From Dysgonomonas mossii DSM 22836 (GTDB lineage: Bacteria > Bacteroidota > Bacteroidia > Bacteroidales > Dysgonomonadaceae), in the NCBI RefSeq assembly GCF_000213575.1, contig NZ_GL892010.1, positions 1-64,000 of the forward strand: DNA of 64,000 nt. Direction: 5' to 3'. Under the pieces are notes generated by a model, which worked only from the letters and a program-made list of their open reading frames with translations, made no database searches and had not been told where the DNA came from. Below are positions 55,558 to 63,713 of the stretch, one piece after another (within the stretch, counting starts at the first letter, position 1; each line of letters begins with the position of its first letter). Position numbers and translations under genes: made by a program.

Positions 55558-56589
55558 ATGATCTGTAAAATATACAAATTATTACTTTTTACTGTTTTTT
55601 ACACGAGTTGTTGTAATACTGAACATGATCAGCTAGATTATAATAGCTGTCTTGAAAAGTTAGTAATGAACTATACATCTTTAGATGAAATCTCAGCATA
55701 TACTGGATTGTCTTCCAGATCTTTGATTGAAGAGAAAATAAAGAATGAGTCCGTATCTCCTGAATTAACGAAAACATTAAATGAAGTTCTTAATGTGTTT
55801 TCTAGTAATTACAATACAGGGAAAAAACATATTTCAGAACAAAAGTCAGATATAATCTATAGATTAGGGAAAAAATCAACTTATAGTATTAATGTAAATG
55901 AGCTACAGGATCAAGAGAGAATATTAAATGAGCAATTTCAAAATACAATTTATAATATAACGAGTGAATATATAATCAAAGGGGTTGAAAGTTCTTTCTC
56001 CCAAAAATATTCTTTATTGAATATTCCACAAAATATTTGGTTTCATTTTACTTCGACAGATAAAGAAGTATTATTGAACTTTGAAAATTCAATAAATAAC
56101 AATATTCAGATAAAGGAAGTAGAAAATATAATTAATTCAAGAATTGAAGCATGGAGTGAAATGCTATCCCTTCAGCATCAAATCTTGGAAGACACGCTAC
56201 CTCTAATGAAAAATGATTTAATTAAGTTGGATAACTATAATCAAATTCTTATAGATGATCCTATCTTTGTGGAAAGATTTAAAGCTAGAAATAAAAAAGA
56301 AATAGCTTCATTTACTGCTGATATAATAGTATCAGGTGTTTTCTCTTTATTAATATTCTTTTTTATGAATCTTTTAAGGGGGCTGAGAAGGACAGATAAA
56401 AATAAGGCTCCCAAAATTGTAACAATACCTATATCCATTATTGTATTTATTATCTGCTTTTATTTTTTTGATTATAAGAGCTTAGATGATAATCTTATAA
56501 TGGAAAATATTATTTATAACAATTATTCAGATTATATGAACACACAAAATTTATATGTGTTGGAAATATTAAACAATTATATTGAATGA
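55558..56589 (+). CDS. Membrane lipoprotein of toxin locus
   Basis: The start is the ATG at 55558, which yields MICKIYKLLLFTVFYTSCCN, a signal with a lipobox. A longer frame adds a tail lacking any signal. The 343-residue product is helical in the middle (ERILNEQFQNTIYNITSEYI). Two C-terminal membrane helices (VSGVFSLLIFFFMNLL, TIPISIIVFIICFYFF) follow. A TAATTTTG box lies 14 bp before the start with no well-spaced TTG. It overlaps the next gene (ATGA), so it belongs to the AHH toxin operon, where it may assist export or presentation. No family is recognised. Confidence 0.6.
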   Translation: MICKIYKLLLFTVFYTSCCNTEHDQLDYNSCLEKLVMNYTSLDEISAYTGLSSRSLIEEKIKNESVSPELTKTLNEVLNVFSSNYNTGKKHISEQKSDIIYRLGKKSTYSINVNELQDQERILNEQFQNTIYNITSEYIIKGVESSFSQKYSLLNIPQNIWFHFTSTDKEVLLNFENSINNNIQIKEVENIINSRIEAWSEMLSLQHQILEDTLPLMKNDLIKLDNYNQILIDDPIFVERFKARNKKEIASFTADIIVSGVFSLLIFFFMNLLRGLRRTDKNKAPKIVTIPISIIVFIICFYFFDYKSLDDNLIMENIIYNNYSDYMNTQNLYVLEILNNYIE

Positions 56590-56849
56590 GTATGGGTCAC
56601 AAAAAGAAAGAAGATTGGAATAGTGTATTTTTAAATATGGGAATCCCTATAGTCGTTAATATGTTATTTTATTTTTTTGTTGATCAAAATATTCTCAATA
56701 AGATAACGATCGCTACTATTTTTATCTCATTTATATATTTCATTTATGTGAGAATAAAGGAAGCTAATGGAAAAGATACAATTTTGATTTCTGTTGCTAA
56801 TAGTATTAATGTTGTAGCTTATATTGTGTATCTATTTTTTCTCAAATAA
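56586..56849 (+). CDS. Small three-helix membrane protein
   Basis: An 87-residue protein starting inside the stop of the preceding gene. It has three hydrophobic helices (MGIPIVVNMLFYFFV, ITIATIFISFIYFIYV, VANSINVVAYIVYLFF) and a basic N-terminus. It precedes the AHH nuclease gene by 5 bp. It could be an inner-membrane immunity or escort protein for the toxin. Function is inferred from place only. Confidence 0.6.
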   Translation: MSMGHKKKEDWNSVFLNMGIPIVVNMLFYFFVDQNILNKITIATIFISFIYFIYVRIKEANGKDTILISVANSINVVAYIVYLFFLK

Positions 56850-56854
56850 TTAAA

Positions 56855-57670
56855 ATGAAAATATTAAAGATAATTCTATCACTTTTGATTTTATCAAATA
56901 CTAGTTGTCAAAAAGGAGCAAAAGAAATAGTAAAAGAGGGCTCCGAATATATTGGCAAGCGGACTACAAAACAGGTATTATCAGAATCTTCTGAGAAAAT
57001 GGTTGGTAAAGAGTTATTAAAAAAAACGATTAAAAAGGCAGGATTCTATCCATCAGGAGGAGCTTCTCTAAAGACAATAGAAATTTCACCAAATAAATGG
57101 ATTCCTGAATTTAATAATTTAGGTGAAAATGCTTTAAAATATAGCCAAGAAATCAATGCTAAAATATTGATTGAACGAAGGAAATCAATATCTCCATATA
57201 TGCAGTTTCCCACTATAGATAATTTAAAAAATCTTTCCTCTAAAGATTTAATACTCGGAGAATCAGCGAGTGGAACTATCCTTGAAAAAAATATGATAAA
57301 GAGTATGAGTCCTGAAGTTAGTAATATAGTTAATGCTTTCGGAGGAAAAGCAGCTCATCATATAGTTGAAGGAACCGATCCTTTAGCAAAGCAATCAAGA
57401 GCTATTCTTAAAAAATTTAGCATTGATATAAATAGTCCGGTGAATGGAATTTTTTTACCGACTGATAAGAATAGCATATTTAAAGGGACTTTACATAAAA
57501 CTGGACATACTAGAGAATATTCTCAATATGTTTATAATCAAATAAAGTACTCTAAAAATAAGGATGAACTTATTGGAGCCTTATATAAAATAAAGTCAGA
57601 ACTGTATAATGGGAAGATATCACTAGAAGGTCGATTACACTCTATCAACAAAAACGATATCAATATTTAG
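56855..57670 (+). CDS. Lipoprotein with C-terminal AHH nuclease domain
   Basis: A 271-residue protein. The N-terminus MKILKIILSLLILSNTSCQK is a signal with a lipobox (Cys 18). The middle is helical. The C-terminal 120 residues hold the AHH nuclease core: GGKAAHHIVEGTDPLAKQS, then INSPVNGIFLPTDKN and KTGHTREYSQYVYNQI. AHH is an HNH/EndoVII-fold nuclease common in polymorphic toxins. A lipid-anchored nuclease resembles the SitA toxins of Myxococcus, which pass between cells by outer-membrane exchange. That mode is an inference here. A strong terminator follows. Confidence 0.8.
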   Translation: MKILKIILSLLILSNTSCQKGAKEIVKEGSEYIGKRTTKQVLSESSEKMVGKELLKKTIKKAGFYPSGGASLKTIEISPNKWIPEFNNLGENALKYSQEINAKILIERRKSISPYMQFPTIDNLKNLSSKDLILGESASGTILEKNMIKSMSPEVSNIVNAFGGKAAHHIVEGTDPLAKQSRAILKKFSIDINSPVNGIFLPTDKNSIFKGTLHKTGHTREYSQYVYNQIKYSKNKDELIGALYKIKSELYNGKISLEGRLHSINKNDINI

Positions 57671-57677
57671 CTCACTG

Positions 57678-57709
57678 ACAGCTCTTGGCAACAAGAGCTG
57701 TTATTTTTG
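57678..57709 (+). terminator. Rho-independent terminator after AHH gene
   Basis: ACAGCTCTTG (57678-57687) and CAAGAGCTGT (57692-57701) form a perfect 10-bp stem with a GCAA tetraloop, followed by TATTTTTG. Confidence 0.9.
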
Positions 57710-57752
57710 CCATACCATTCATTATAAATCAAACTATTAAAAACAGAATGTT

Positions 57753-58061
57753 ATGGAAAAAATTAAAGTATCCGAAGTCAGAAAAGAATTGGTTTGGAAA
57801 TTCGGAAAGAATTGAATCTCTGTAAACACGAATAAAGACGAACTTTTCATTACAGTAGCACGAAATGCATTTCTTGCAAATATTCCCGTTTGTACCATCG
57901 TTGAAAAACTAAAAGAGAATTCAGAACTATCGATCTCCGAAGCTGGCTCTGCGTTTATCCTAACTTACAATGACGAGCAAAAAAGTCTGAGTATAAAAGA
58001 CAACAAAGTCTATTTATTAAACATAGCAGATGATTCGGGTATCCAAATAGATATCGTATAA
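57753..58061 (+). pseudogene. Small gene with in-frame TGA at codon 21
   Basis: The frame reads MEKIKVSEVRKELVWKFGKN, then TGA (57813-57815), then ISVNTNKDELFITVARNAFL and on to a TAA at 58059-58061, 103 codons in all. The downstream part has normal coding character (VCTIVEKLKENSELSISEAG, FILTYNDEQKSLSI). The simplest reading is a TGG to TGA nonsense change. The stop overlaps the next start (TAATG). Lying after a nuclease toxin, it may be a decayed immunity or toxin-linked gene. The family is not recognised. Confidence 0.65.
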
Positions 58062-58273
58062 TGGATAAGAAAAGCATAGCATGTTGGATATCCATTGTGA
58101 TATGTCTCGTCTTATACTCTATTCCAGCCATATTCGCTCTTGAAAGTTTTGTAGTTTTAAAAGACTCGATAGGCTTTATCGGAGCTATACTAGCTGTGGC
58201 TATTGGCGGATTTACTCTGTTTTATATCACATATATCATTTTAAAATACATTATTTATTTTATCATCAAATAG
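58061..58273 (+). CDS. Small membrane protein
   Basis: A 70-residue protein whose ATG overlaps the previous stop. It has two hydrophobic helices (CWISIVICLVLYSIPAIFAL, GFIGAILAVAIGGFTLFYIT). No family is recognised. It is coupled to the broken gene upstream and to a second small membrane protein 6 bp downstream. Confidence 0.55.
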   Translation: MDKKSIACWISIVICLVLYSIPAIFALESFVVLKDSIGFIGAILAVAIGGFTLFYITYIILKYIIYFIIK

Positions 58274-58279
58274 TGTCTT

Positions 58280-58531
58280 ATGAAAGGAATTATTACATTT
58301 ATCGTATTTTGCGTAGTCCTGACAGGCGGTTCAGCAATTCTTTTTTTCATACCTATGCTTCTATTTATTCTATTAGAAGGGAGTGGTGCAACAACAGCTA
58401 CAACGCCTCTTGAACTTGAATGGTATTGGATTGTAGGCATTATAATTTACTTTATACTAAGTTTAAAACTGATTTACAAAGCGAGCAAATTATTAACTAA
58501 TAATATTTTTGAATTTTTCAAAATAGATTGA
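58280..58531 (+). CDS. Small membrane protein
   Basis: An 83-residue protein with a signal-like first helix (GIITFIVFCVVLTGGSAILF), a short outside loop (GSGATTATTPLELEWYW) and a second helix (IVGIIIYFILSLKLIYKASK). No family is recognised. It stands between another small membrane gene and the WYL regulator, 4 bp before the latter, in one operon. Confidence 0.55.
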   Translation: MKGIITFIVFCVVLTGGSAILFFIPMLLFILLEGSGATTATTPLELEWYWIVGIIIYFILSLKLIYKASKLLTNNIFEFFKID

Positions 58532-58535
58532 CCGT

Positions 58536-59468
58536 ATGAACTTTAAATATAAATTCTGCATTTGGTTAGTAGATACCTTATTGTTAAACAAACAAGGACT
58601 AGCCATTGACGAAATTAAACATAAATGGAGAATCTCTTCTTACAATCCTGATGGAGGTTTGTTAACCGAGCGAAGCTTCCATCGTTACAGAAACGAAACA
58701 GAATCACTCTTTAACATTGATATTATATGCGAGAAAAGCAATGGAGGTCTCTATAAGATATCTTCAACGGAAGAATTGGATAAAAATACTGCTATTCAAT
58801 GGATGCTAAGTGGTTTACGCATTTCTAACTTGGGAGAATTATGCCAAAAACATCAGAACCTAATTTTAGAAAATGCTCCTTTGGGATTAGAGCGAATTCA
58901 GATCATAATGGATAGTATAGAGCAGAATAAATCTTTAAGTTTGACCTATAAGTCTCACTACAAAGCCTCAAAGAATTATACCTTTCAGCCTGTCTTTATC
59001 CGTCTGTTTAAGCAACGTTGGTATGTAATTGGTGCAGATATAGAACAGAGTAGGTGTACGACATTCGCTCTTGAAAGAATTCTTGACGCGTCTATTATAG
59101 AAGATCAATATAAATTACCGAAAGAATTGAAACGAACTCTTAACCCTAATACATATTTTGCTCATTGTTACGGCATAATCCGTCAGTATGATCCTATCTC
59201 AATCCGATTTAGGGCTTTCTTTCCTCAGAATTTATATCTAACAGATGTACCAATGCATGAGTCTCAGGAATTGATCAATGAAACAGAAAATTATACTGAT
59301 TTCGAAATATTTGTCAGACCTACATATGATCTTAAACAAGAGTTCTTATGGAATAGAGATAAACTAGCTGTATTATCACCTGAATCATTTCGTTTAAATA
59401 TGATTCAGGTTCTAGAAGCAACACTAAATGGGTATAAAACAGGAGAGAGCTTCGCTATGGATGAGTAA
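58536..59468 (+). CDS. WYL-domain transcriptional regulator
   Basis: A 310-residue protein with an N-terminal helix-turn-helix region (EIKHKWRISSYNPDGGLLTE) and a central WYL domain: LSLTYKSHYKASKNYTFQPV, then KQRWYVIGADIEQSR and TFALERILDASI. A C-terminal WCX-like part follows. WYL regulators sense ligands such as ssDNA or nucleotides and often control defence and toxin loci, so it probably regulates the small genes upstream. Confidence 0.85.
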   Translation: MNFKYKFCIWLVDTLLLNKQGLAIDEIKHKWRISSYNPDGGLLTERSFHRYRNETESLFNIDIICEKSNGGLYKISSTEELDKNTAIQWMLSGLRISNLGELCQKHQNLILENAPLGLERIQIIMDSIEQNKSLSLTYKSHYKASKNYTFQPVFIRLFKQRWYVIGADIEQSRCTTFALERILDASIIEDQYKLPKELKRTLNPNTYFAHCYGIIRQYDPISIRFRAFFPQNLYLTDVPMHESQELINETENYTDFEIFVRPTYDLKQEFLWNRDKLAVLSPESFRLNMIQVLEATLNGYKTGESFAMDE

Positions 59469-60225
59469 ACCTAGACTGGTAATATCTCTAAATAAAAGAT
59501 CTTTGCTATCTAATAATAGAGTTTAAGAGATATGTCCAATTGTTTTTTATTATTTACGTATTCACTTTCGTTTATATCCTTGAAAATTAAATGCTAATTC
59601 ATATTAAACTCAGAATAATCGCTGAGATTCTTTCTTTATAAAGAGTGTTCTGTGATTGCTATTATGTATGTTTTATATTAAAATTGGATAATATTCTGGA
59701 CGTTGTTCTGTAATTTATACATATTTTAGTCTGATAACACAATTAAAAAAGATTTTAAATTACACAAAATTGAAGAATTTTAGTTGTTAGAAATAGAACT
59801 TTTATATCTTTGCAGAAGATAAGTCGCTCTTTAATATAGTGAGGAGATTAAGTAAATCTAAGAACCAAGCTGGTTACTAAACTCAGCACCCAAAATGCAA
59901 GAATCAGAAAAACGACGTAAGTATCTGAACTACTAGTGATAACTTCACTATTCTTCCCTCCGCTGCAAGCAGTAAAAAAGCAAGATATTGTGTATTTAGG
60001 AAAGCTTTCCGTTACGAATACGTTACCTGTTTTACGCTGTGGCAAGCCATTCAAATAACGGATTTTCCTCTAACAGTAAACGATTTTGAACGTTTCTGGC
60101 AAACAAGGCAATGTTATGTTGGCTTTGTACTCTAAATCAGTTTCCTATTCGCTAATTCACAATACTTTGCATAACGTTGATTAGCTCTATAACAGTTAAT
60201 TTTATAACCTGTAAAAGAGTTAATT
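59469..60225. other. Gene-free gap before the tandem integrases
   Basis: This 757-bp gap is AT-rich. It has a good promoter on the plus strand (separate entry) and a minus-strand 68-codon frame (59848-60054) with one hydrophobic helix, which I do not accept as a gene. A 28-codon stretch with coding-like sequence on the minus strand near 60051-60134 lacks a start and is probably a relic or chance. Confidence 0.5.
59784..59812 (+). promoter_or_regulatory. Promoter upstream of tandem integrases
   Basis: TTG (59784-59786), 18 bases, then TATCTTTG (59805-59812) matches the Bacteroides consensus. The first recombinase gene starts about 405 bp downstream, so either a long leader or an undetected short gene or RNA lies between. 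Confidence 0.65.
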
Positions 60226-61470
60226 ATGCAAGAAGTAAAAGTAAGTTTCTACCTGAAACGAAATGAGGAGAAAACAGACGGAACAATTCCTATTTTGGGA
60301 CGTATCCGCATCGGAAAATCAATGGTACAGTTTAGTGCCAAAGTTTATGTACCGGTATCCCTTTGGGATACTAAGTCTGGCAGAGCTATCGGGAAAAGTA
60401 AAACAGCTCTCTCTGCCAATACATCCCTGAACAAAATTAGTGTAGCCATCCATTCCGCTTATCGGGAACTTTCGCAAAAGAAAAACGGCATCTCTGCTTT
60501 GGAAGTCAAGAATGCTTTTCAAGGTATTGCATCCGAACAAGACACTCTTATCAAATACTTTGAGGCTCATAATGAGAAGTTTTTACAAAATGTAGGTGTA
60601 AACCGTGCAGAAGGAACGTATAAGCGTTTTCTAACCTCCTTGGATCACCTGAAACGTTTTATGCGAAAGAAATATAATATTTCTGACATCCCATTTCAGG
60701 CATTGACTTCTTCCTTTGTTGCCGATTATGATTACTACCTGCGTATCGAACTTGGTCTTGCTTGCGGAACAATAATCAATACAATCGTTCATCTTCGCAG
60801 AATCATCAAGATAGCGATAAACAATGGCTTGGTTCGCAAAGACCCATTTATAGATTACAAGTACATTACGGAAGAGCCTGTTCCCAAGTCACTGACTTCG
60901 GATGAGTTGGATATCTTGATAAAAGTAAAACTCTCCCGTCCGAACCTGAACTTTATCCGGGATATGTTTCTGTTTTCCTCATTTACAGGTATCGCATTCA
61001 GCGATATGCGTAATTTGACAGCGAAAAATCTATCCACAGCTGAAGATGGTATCCAATGGATTCATCTCAATCGCAAAAAGACCGGAGCACCCTGCCATAT
61101 TCCATTGCTGGAAATACCTCTTCAACTCATTGAAAGATATCGAGGAATAGCTAAAGAAGGCAAATTGTTTCCGATGATCAGTTGCAGTAAAACAAACATC
61201 TACCTCAAACGAATCGCTAAGGAATGCGTTATAAACAAGCGGATTACCTTTCACATGGCTCGTCACTGCTATGCTTCGGTAGTTACTCTCTCACAGGGAG
61301 TTCCCCTTGAAACAGTTGCCGAATTACTCGGACATACCGATTGGCGATCCACCCGAATCTATGCACAAGTCAGCAATGACAAAATCGGAGAAGATATGCA
61401 ATCACTGAATCAACGATTGTCGGGTAGATATGATTTTGAGAAAATTAATTCAGCAGATGTAGTAGGCTAA
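60226..61470 (+). CDS. Tyrosine integrase with arm-binding domain, first of two
   Basis: A 414-residue integrase. The N-terminal arm-DNA-binding domain reads VKVSFYLKRNEEKTDGTIPI and then FSAKVYVPVSLWD. The core-binding domain spans about residues 105-205. The catalytic domain has K in HLNRKKTGAPCHIP, R in FHMARHCYASVVT, H in ELLGHTDWRST and Tyr in RIYAQV. The first Arg of the usual TGLR motif is replaced (FTGIAFSDMRNL), as in many Bacteroidetes ICE integrases. It is separated by 18 bp from a second integrase. Confidence 0.93.
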   Translation: MQEVKVSFYLKRNEEKTDGTIPILGRIRIGKSMVQFSAKVYVPVSLWDTKSGRAIGKSKTALSANTSLNKISVAIHSAYRELSQKKNGISALEVKNAFQGIASEQDTLIKYFEAHNEKFLQNVGVNRAEGTYKRFLTSLDHLKRFMRKKYNISDIPFQALTSSFVADYDYYLRIELGLACGTIINTIVHLRRIIKIAINNGLVRKDPFIDYKYITEEPVPKSLTSDELDILIKVKLSRPNLNFIRDMFLFSSFTGIAFSDMRNLTAKNLSTAEDGIQWIHLNRKKTGAPCHIPLLEIPLQLIERYRGIAKEGKLFPMISCSKTNIYLKRIAKECVINKRITFHMARHCYASVVTLSQGVPLETVAELLGHTDWRSTRIYAQVSNDKIGEDMQSLNQRLSGRYDFEKINSADVVG

Positions 61471-61488
61471 ATTGGGGAGGAAAGAAAA

Positions 61489-62826
61489 ATGAATGTAACG
61501 AAGAGCAAGAATAAAACCAGCACTAAAAGTGCCGTTTACAGCACCTTTGCTGTCATGTTTTATATCAATCGCCAAAAGGTAAAGAAAAACGGCATGTGTC
61601 CTTTGATGGGTAGAATATCTATCAATGCAGAAATGGCTCAGTTTGCTGCCGGGTTAGATGTCGATCCAAAACTTTGGGATGCAAAATCTTATCGCTTGAC
61701 AAGTAGAAGCCGTCATGCTGCAGAAGCTAATTTTCAGATAACACAATTGACAGAAAAGATTAACCGGTATTATAAAGAAATACTTAATGAACAGGGATAT
61801 ATTACAGCAGAGCTGGTCAAAAATGCCGTAGGTGGTATTGGACGGAAGAAAGAAAATCTCTTGGAACTCTTTCGGGAGCATAACGAAGAGTATGCCAAAC
61901 AAGTGGGAATTACCCGTTCTGCTGAAACTATGCGGAACTATATCTCGGTGTATAATCAAACTGAAAGATTTCTATGCACTCACTACAATACAAATGATAT
62001 TCCATTACGACAATTAGAGTTATCCTTTATCGAAAAGTTTGATTCTTTTATGCGTATCGAACAGGGATTCACAGCACATACCGTTTCATCTTATACGATT
62101 ATGCTACGAAAGATAATCCGCAGGGCAATCAGTCAGGGAATATTACACAAGAATCCTTTCGCCGGCTATATTCCCGAACAACCACCTCGTAAACGCAGGC
62201 ATATGACACAGGAAGAGTTGGATAAGTTTATGAATATATCGATAGCCTCAAAACGTGTATGCCATACGCGAGATATGTTCCTGTTTGCGACCTTCACAGG
62301 TTTGTCGTATGCAGATATGCGTAATCTGTCAGAAGAAAATATCTACAGAGAAAATAACGGAAACCTCTGGCTAAAGATAAAACGACAAAAGACAGGTAGT
62401 AAATGTAATATCCCTTTGTTGGATATTTCCCTGCAAATCATGGAGAAATATAAATCGGAACGAAAAGGAAGCAAGATTTTCAATATGATCGATCTTTCTT
62501 GCATGAATGTTAATTTGAAAAAGATTGCCAAATTGTGTGGAATTGAAAGAACCATTACCTACCATCAAAGCCGACATAATTTTGGAACACTAATCACGCT
62601 CTCACAGGGAGTTCCGATGGAAACTGTCAGTCAGATGATGGGGCATAAGTGCATCAAAACCACCCAGATTTATGCCAAACTTACACGGCAGAAGCTTAAT
62701 GAGGATATGAAGAAGTTAAGTAGTCGTATTGGTCAAAAATACAAACTGGAGGATTATGCTGAAAATGACGATAAAGCAAATCAATGTAAAACAGTGCAAT
62801 TAAAACCAAACAATCATGGAAAATAG
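61489..62826 (+). CDS. Tyrosine integrase with arm-binding domain, second of two
   Basis: A 445-residue paralogue of the preceding gene with the same order. The arm-binding part is FAVMFYINRQKVKKNGMCPL, then LDVDPKLWDAKSYRL. The catalytic part has K in KIKRQKTGSKCNIP, R in TYHQSRHNFGTLI, H in QMMGHKCIKTT and Tyr in QIYAKL. The first Arg site is FTGLSYADMRNL. The pair could act together on one site, or one copy could serve inversion. The stop overlaps the RhuM-like gene by 11 bases. Confidence 0.93.
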   Translation: MNVTKSKNKTSTKSAVYSTFAVMFYINRQKVKKNGMCPLMGRISINAEMAQFAAGLDVDPKLWDAKSYRLTSRSRHAAEANFQITQLTEKINRYYKEILNEQGYITAELVKNAVGGIGRKKENLLELFREHNEEYAKQVGITRSAETMRNYISVYNQTERFLCTHYNTNDIPLRQLELSFIEKFDSFMRIEQGFTAHTVSSYTIMLRKIIRRAISQGILHKNPFAGYIPEQPPRKRRHMTQEELDKFMNISIASKRVCHTRDMFLFATFTGLSYADMRNLSEENIYRENNGNLWLKIKRQKTGSKCNIPLLDISLQIMEKYKSERKGSKIFNMIDLSCMNVNLKKIAKLCGIERTITYHQSRHNFGTLITLSQGVPMETVSQMMGHKCIKTTQIYAKLTRQKLNEDMKKLSSRIGQKYKLEDYAENDDKANQCKTVQLKPNNHGK

Positions 62827-63172
62827 AAAAATCATAATATCTGACAACGGAAAAATAACCGTTTCGAGTGAAACAAAAATGAGTATTTCTGAAATTGCCG
62901 ACTTGTTTGATATTTACTATCAAATGACTAAAAAACTCATTCGGGATATTGAGAAATCTGGTGTTGCCGGTGGAGACTATTCTTTGAGTTGTACAGTCGA
63001 AGGTTCGAAAATCTATCCCGATTATTATGGATTAGAGATGGTTATTGCCATTGCTTTTCGAGTACAGTCGGCAAACGCAGAGGTAATGAGGAGGTGGTTT
63101 CTTAAAAAAATATCTAAAGCAGGAATTACAGAAAGACTAATATTCCCGATTCAAAATTCAATGTTGAATTAA
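62816..63172 (+). CDS. RhuM-like small protein
   Basis: A 118-residue protein: IIISDNGKITVSSETKMSIS, then EIADLFDIYYQMTKKLIRDI, then YYGLEMVIAIAFRVQSANAE and VMRRWFLKKI. This helix-turn-helix followed by a strand and the V-x-x-A-x-x-RV-x-S motif resembles the N-terminal half of RhuM proteins. Full RhuM proteins are about 330 residues, so this is a short version. It overlaps the integrase stop by 11 bases and is followed by a terminator. Confidence 0.6.
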   Translation: MENRKIIISDNGKITVSSETKMSISEIADLFDIYYQMTKKLIRDIEKSGVAGGDYSLSCTVEGSKIYPDYYGLEMVIAIAFRVQSANAEVMRRWFLKKISKAGITERLIFPIQNSMLN

Positions 63173-63202
63173 TATCCGCCATCTATTTTCAAATCTAACT
63201 AT

Positions 63203-63237
63203 CGGCAGGCTATTTAAACAAAAGTCTGCCGTTTTTT
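63203..63237 (+). terminator. Rho-independent terminator of the integrase operon
   Basis: CGGCAG (63203-63208), extended by GC, pairs with GT-CTGCCG (63224-63231) and is followed by a T6 run. It ends the integrase-integrase-RhuM operon. Confidence 0.85.
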
Positions 63238-63371
63238 ACGGCTTCAAGTTATTTACCGTCCAATTTAAGTTATTTCCGCTTATAGCTTCCCAGCCGTTTT
63301 GGGGGCGGAAGCTCGCAGAATAACTGATTGTCCGATAATAACTTGTAGCATAAGGGTAGCCTCTGTTCAGG

Positions 63372-63674
63372 CTACTTCCTAAAACTCTCTTTGTAACCAT
63401 CTTGCAATAGTTTTTCAATATCAGAGGAGCGATACAGAATCTTGCCACCCAGCTTGATATATGGAATACGCCCCTCGTTACGATAGTCTTGTAAACTCCT
63501 GCGACTGATTTTCAATTTCTTCGATAGTTCTTCGTCTGTATAAAAACTCTCTCCGTGCAGTGTGGGCTTACGAACGGGGAACAATCGTTCCATTAATGAA
63601 GCTAAACGATCCAATGAAAGAAGAAATGATTTTACTCGTTCATTGTTCTCTGATGTGATTAATTGATTGCTCAT
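63372..63674 (-). CDS. Excisionase-like helix-turn-helix protein
   Basis: A 100-residue protein with an N-terminal amphipathic helix (FLLSLDRLASLMERLFPVRK) and a winged helix (FYTDEELSKKLKISRRSLQD, then YRNEGRIPYIKLGGKILY). It has the same design as the protein at 46278-46598, so this is a second excisionase-type gene and probably belongs to a different mobile element. It is preceded, 39 bp upstream, by a DUF3876 gene on the same strand. Confidence 0.82.
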   Translation of the reverse strand: MSNQLITSENNERVKSFLLSLDRLASLMERLFPVRKPTLHGESFYTDEELSKKLKISRRSLQDYRNEGRIPYIKLGGKILYRSSDIEKLLQDGYKESFRK

Positions 63675-63713
63675 GATTTTGATATTATTTTATTGATTTA
63701 GATATTGTTTCGT

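Noticed and set aside
57813-57815. Stop-codon recoding (TGA read as Trp or selenocysteine)
   Set aside because: No selenocysteine-type hairpin was seen after it and other genes here use TGA as a normal stop; a nonsense change is simpler.
59848-60054. 68-codon minus-strand frame with a hydrophobic helix
   Set aside because: No neighbour on its strand, odd N-terminus, and it lies in the leader of the integrase promoter; not enough support as a gene.
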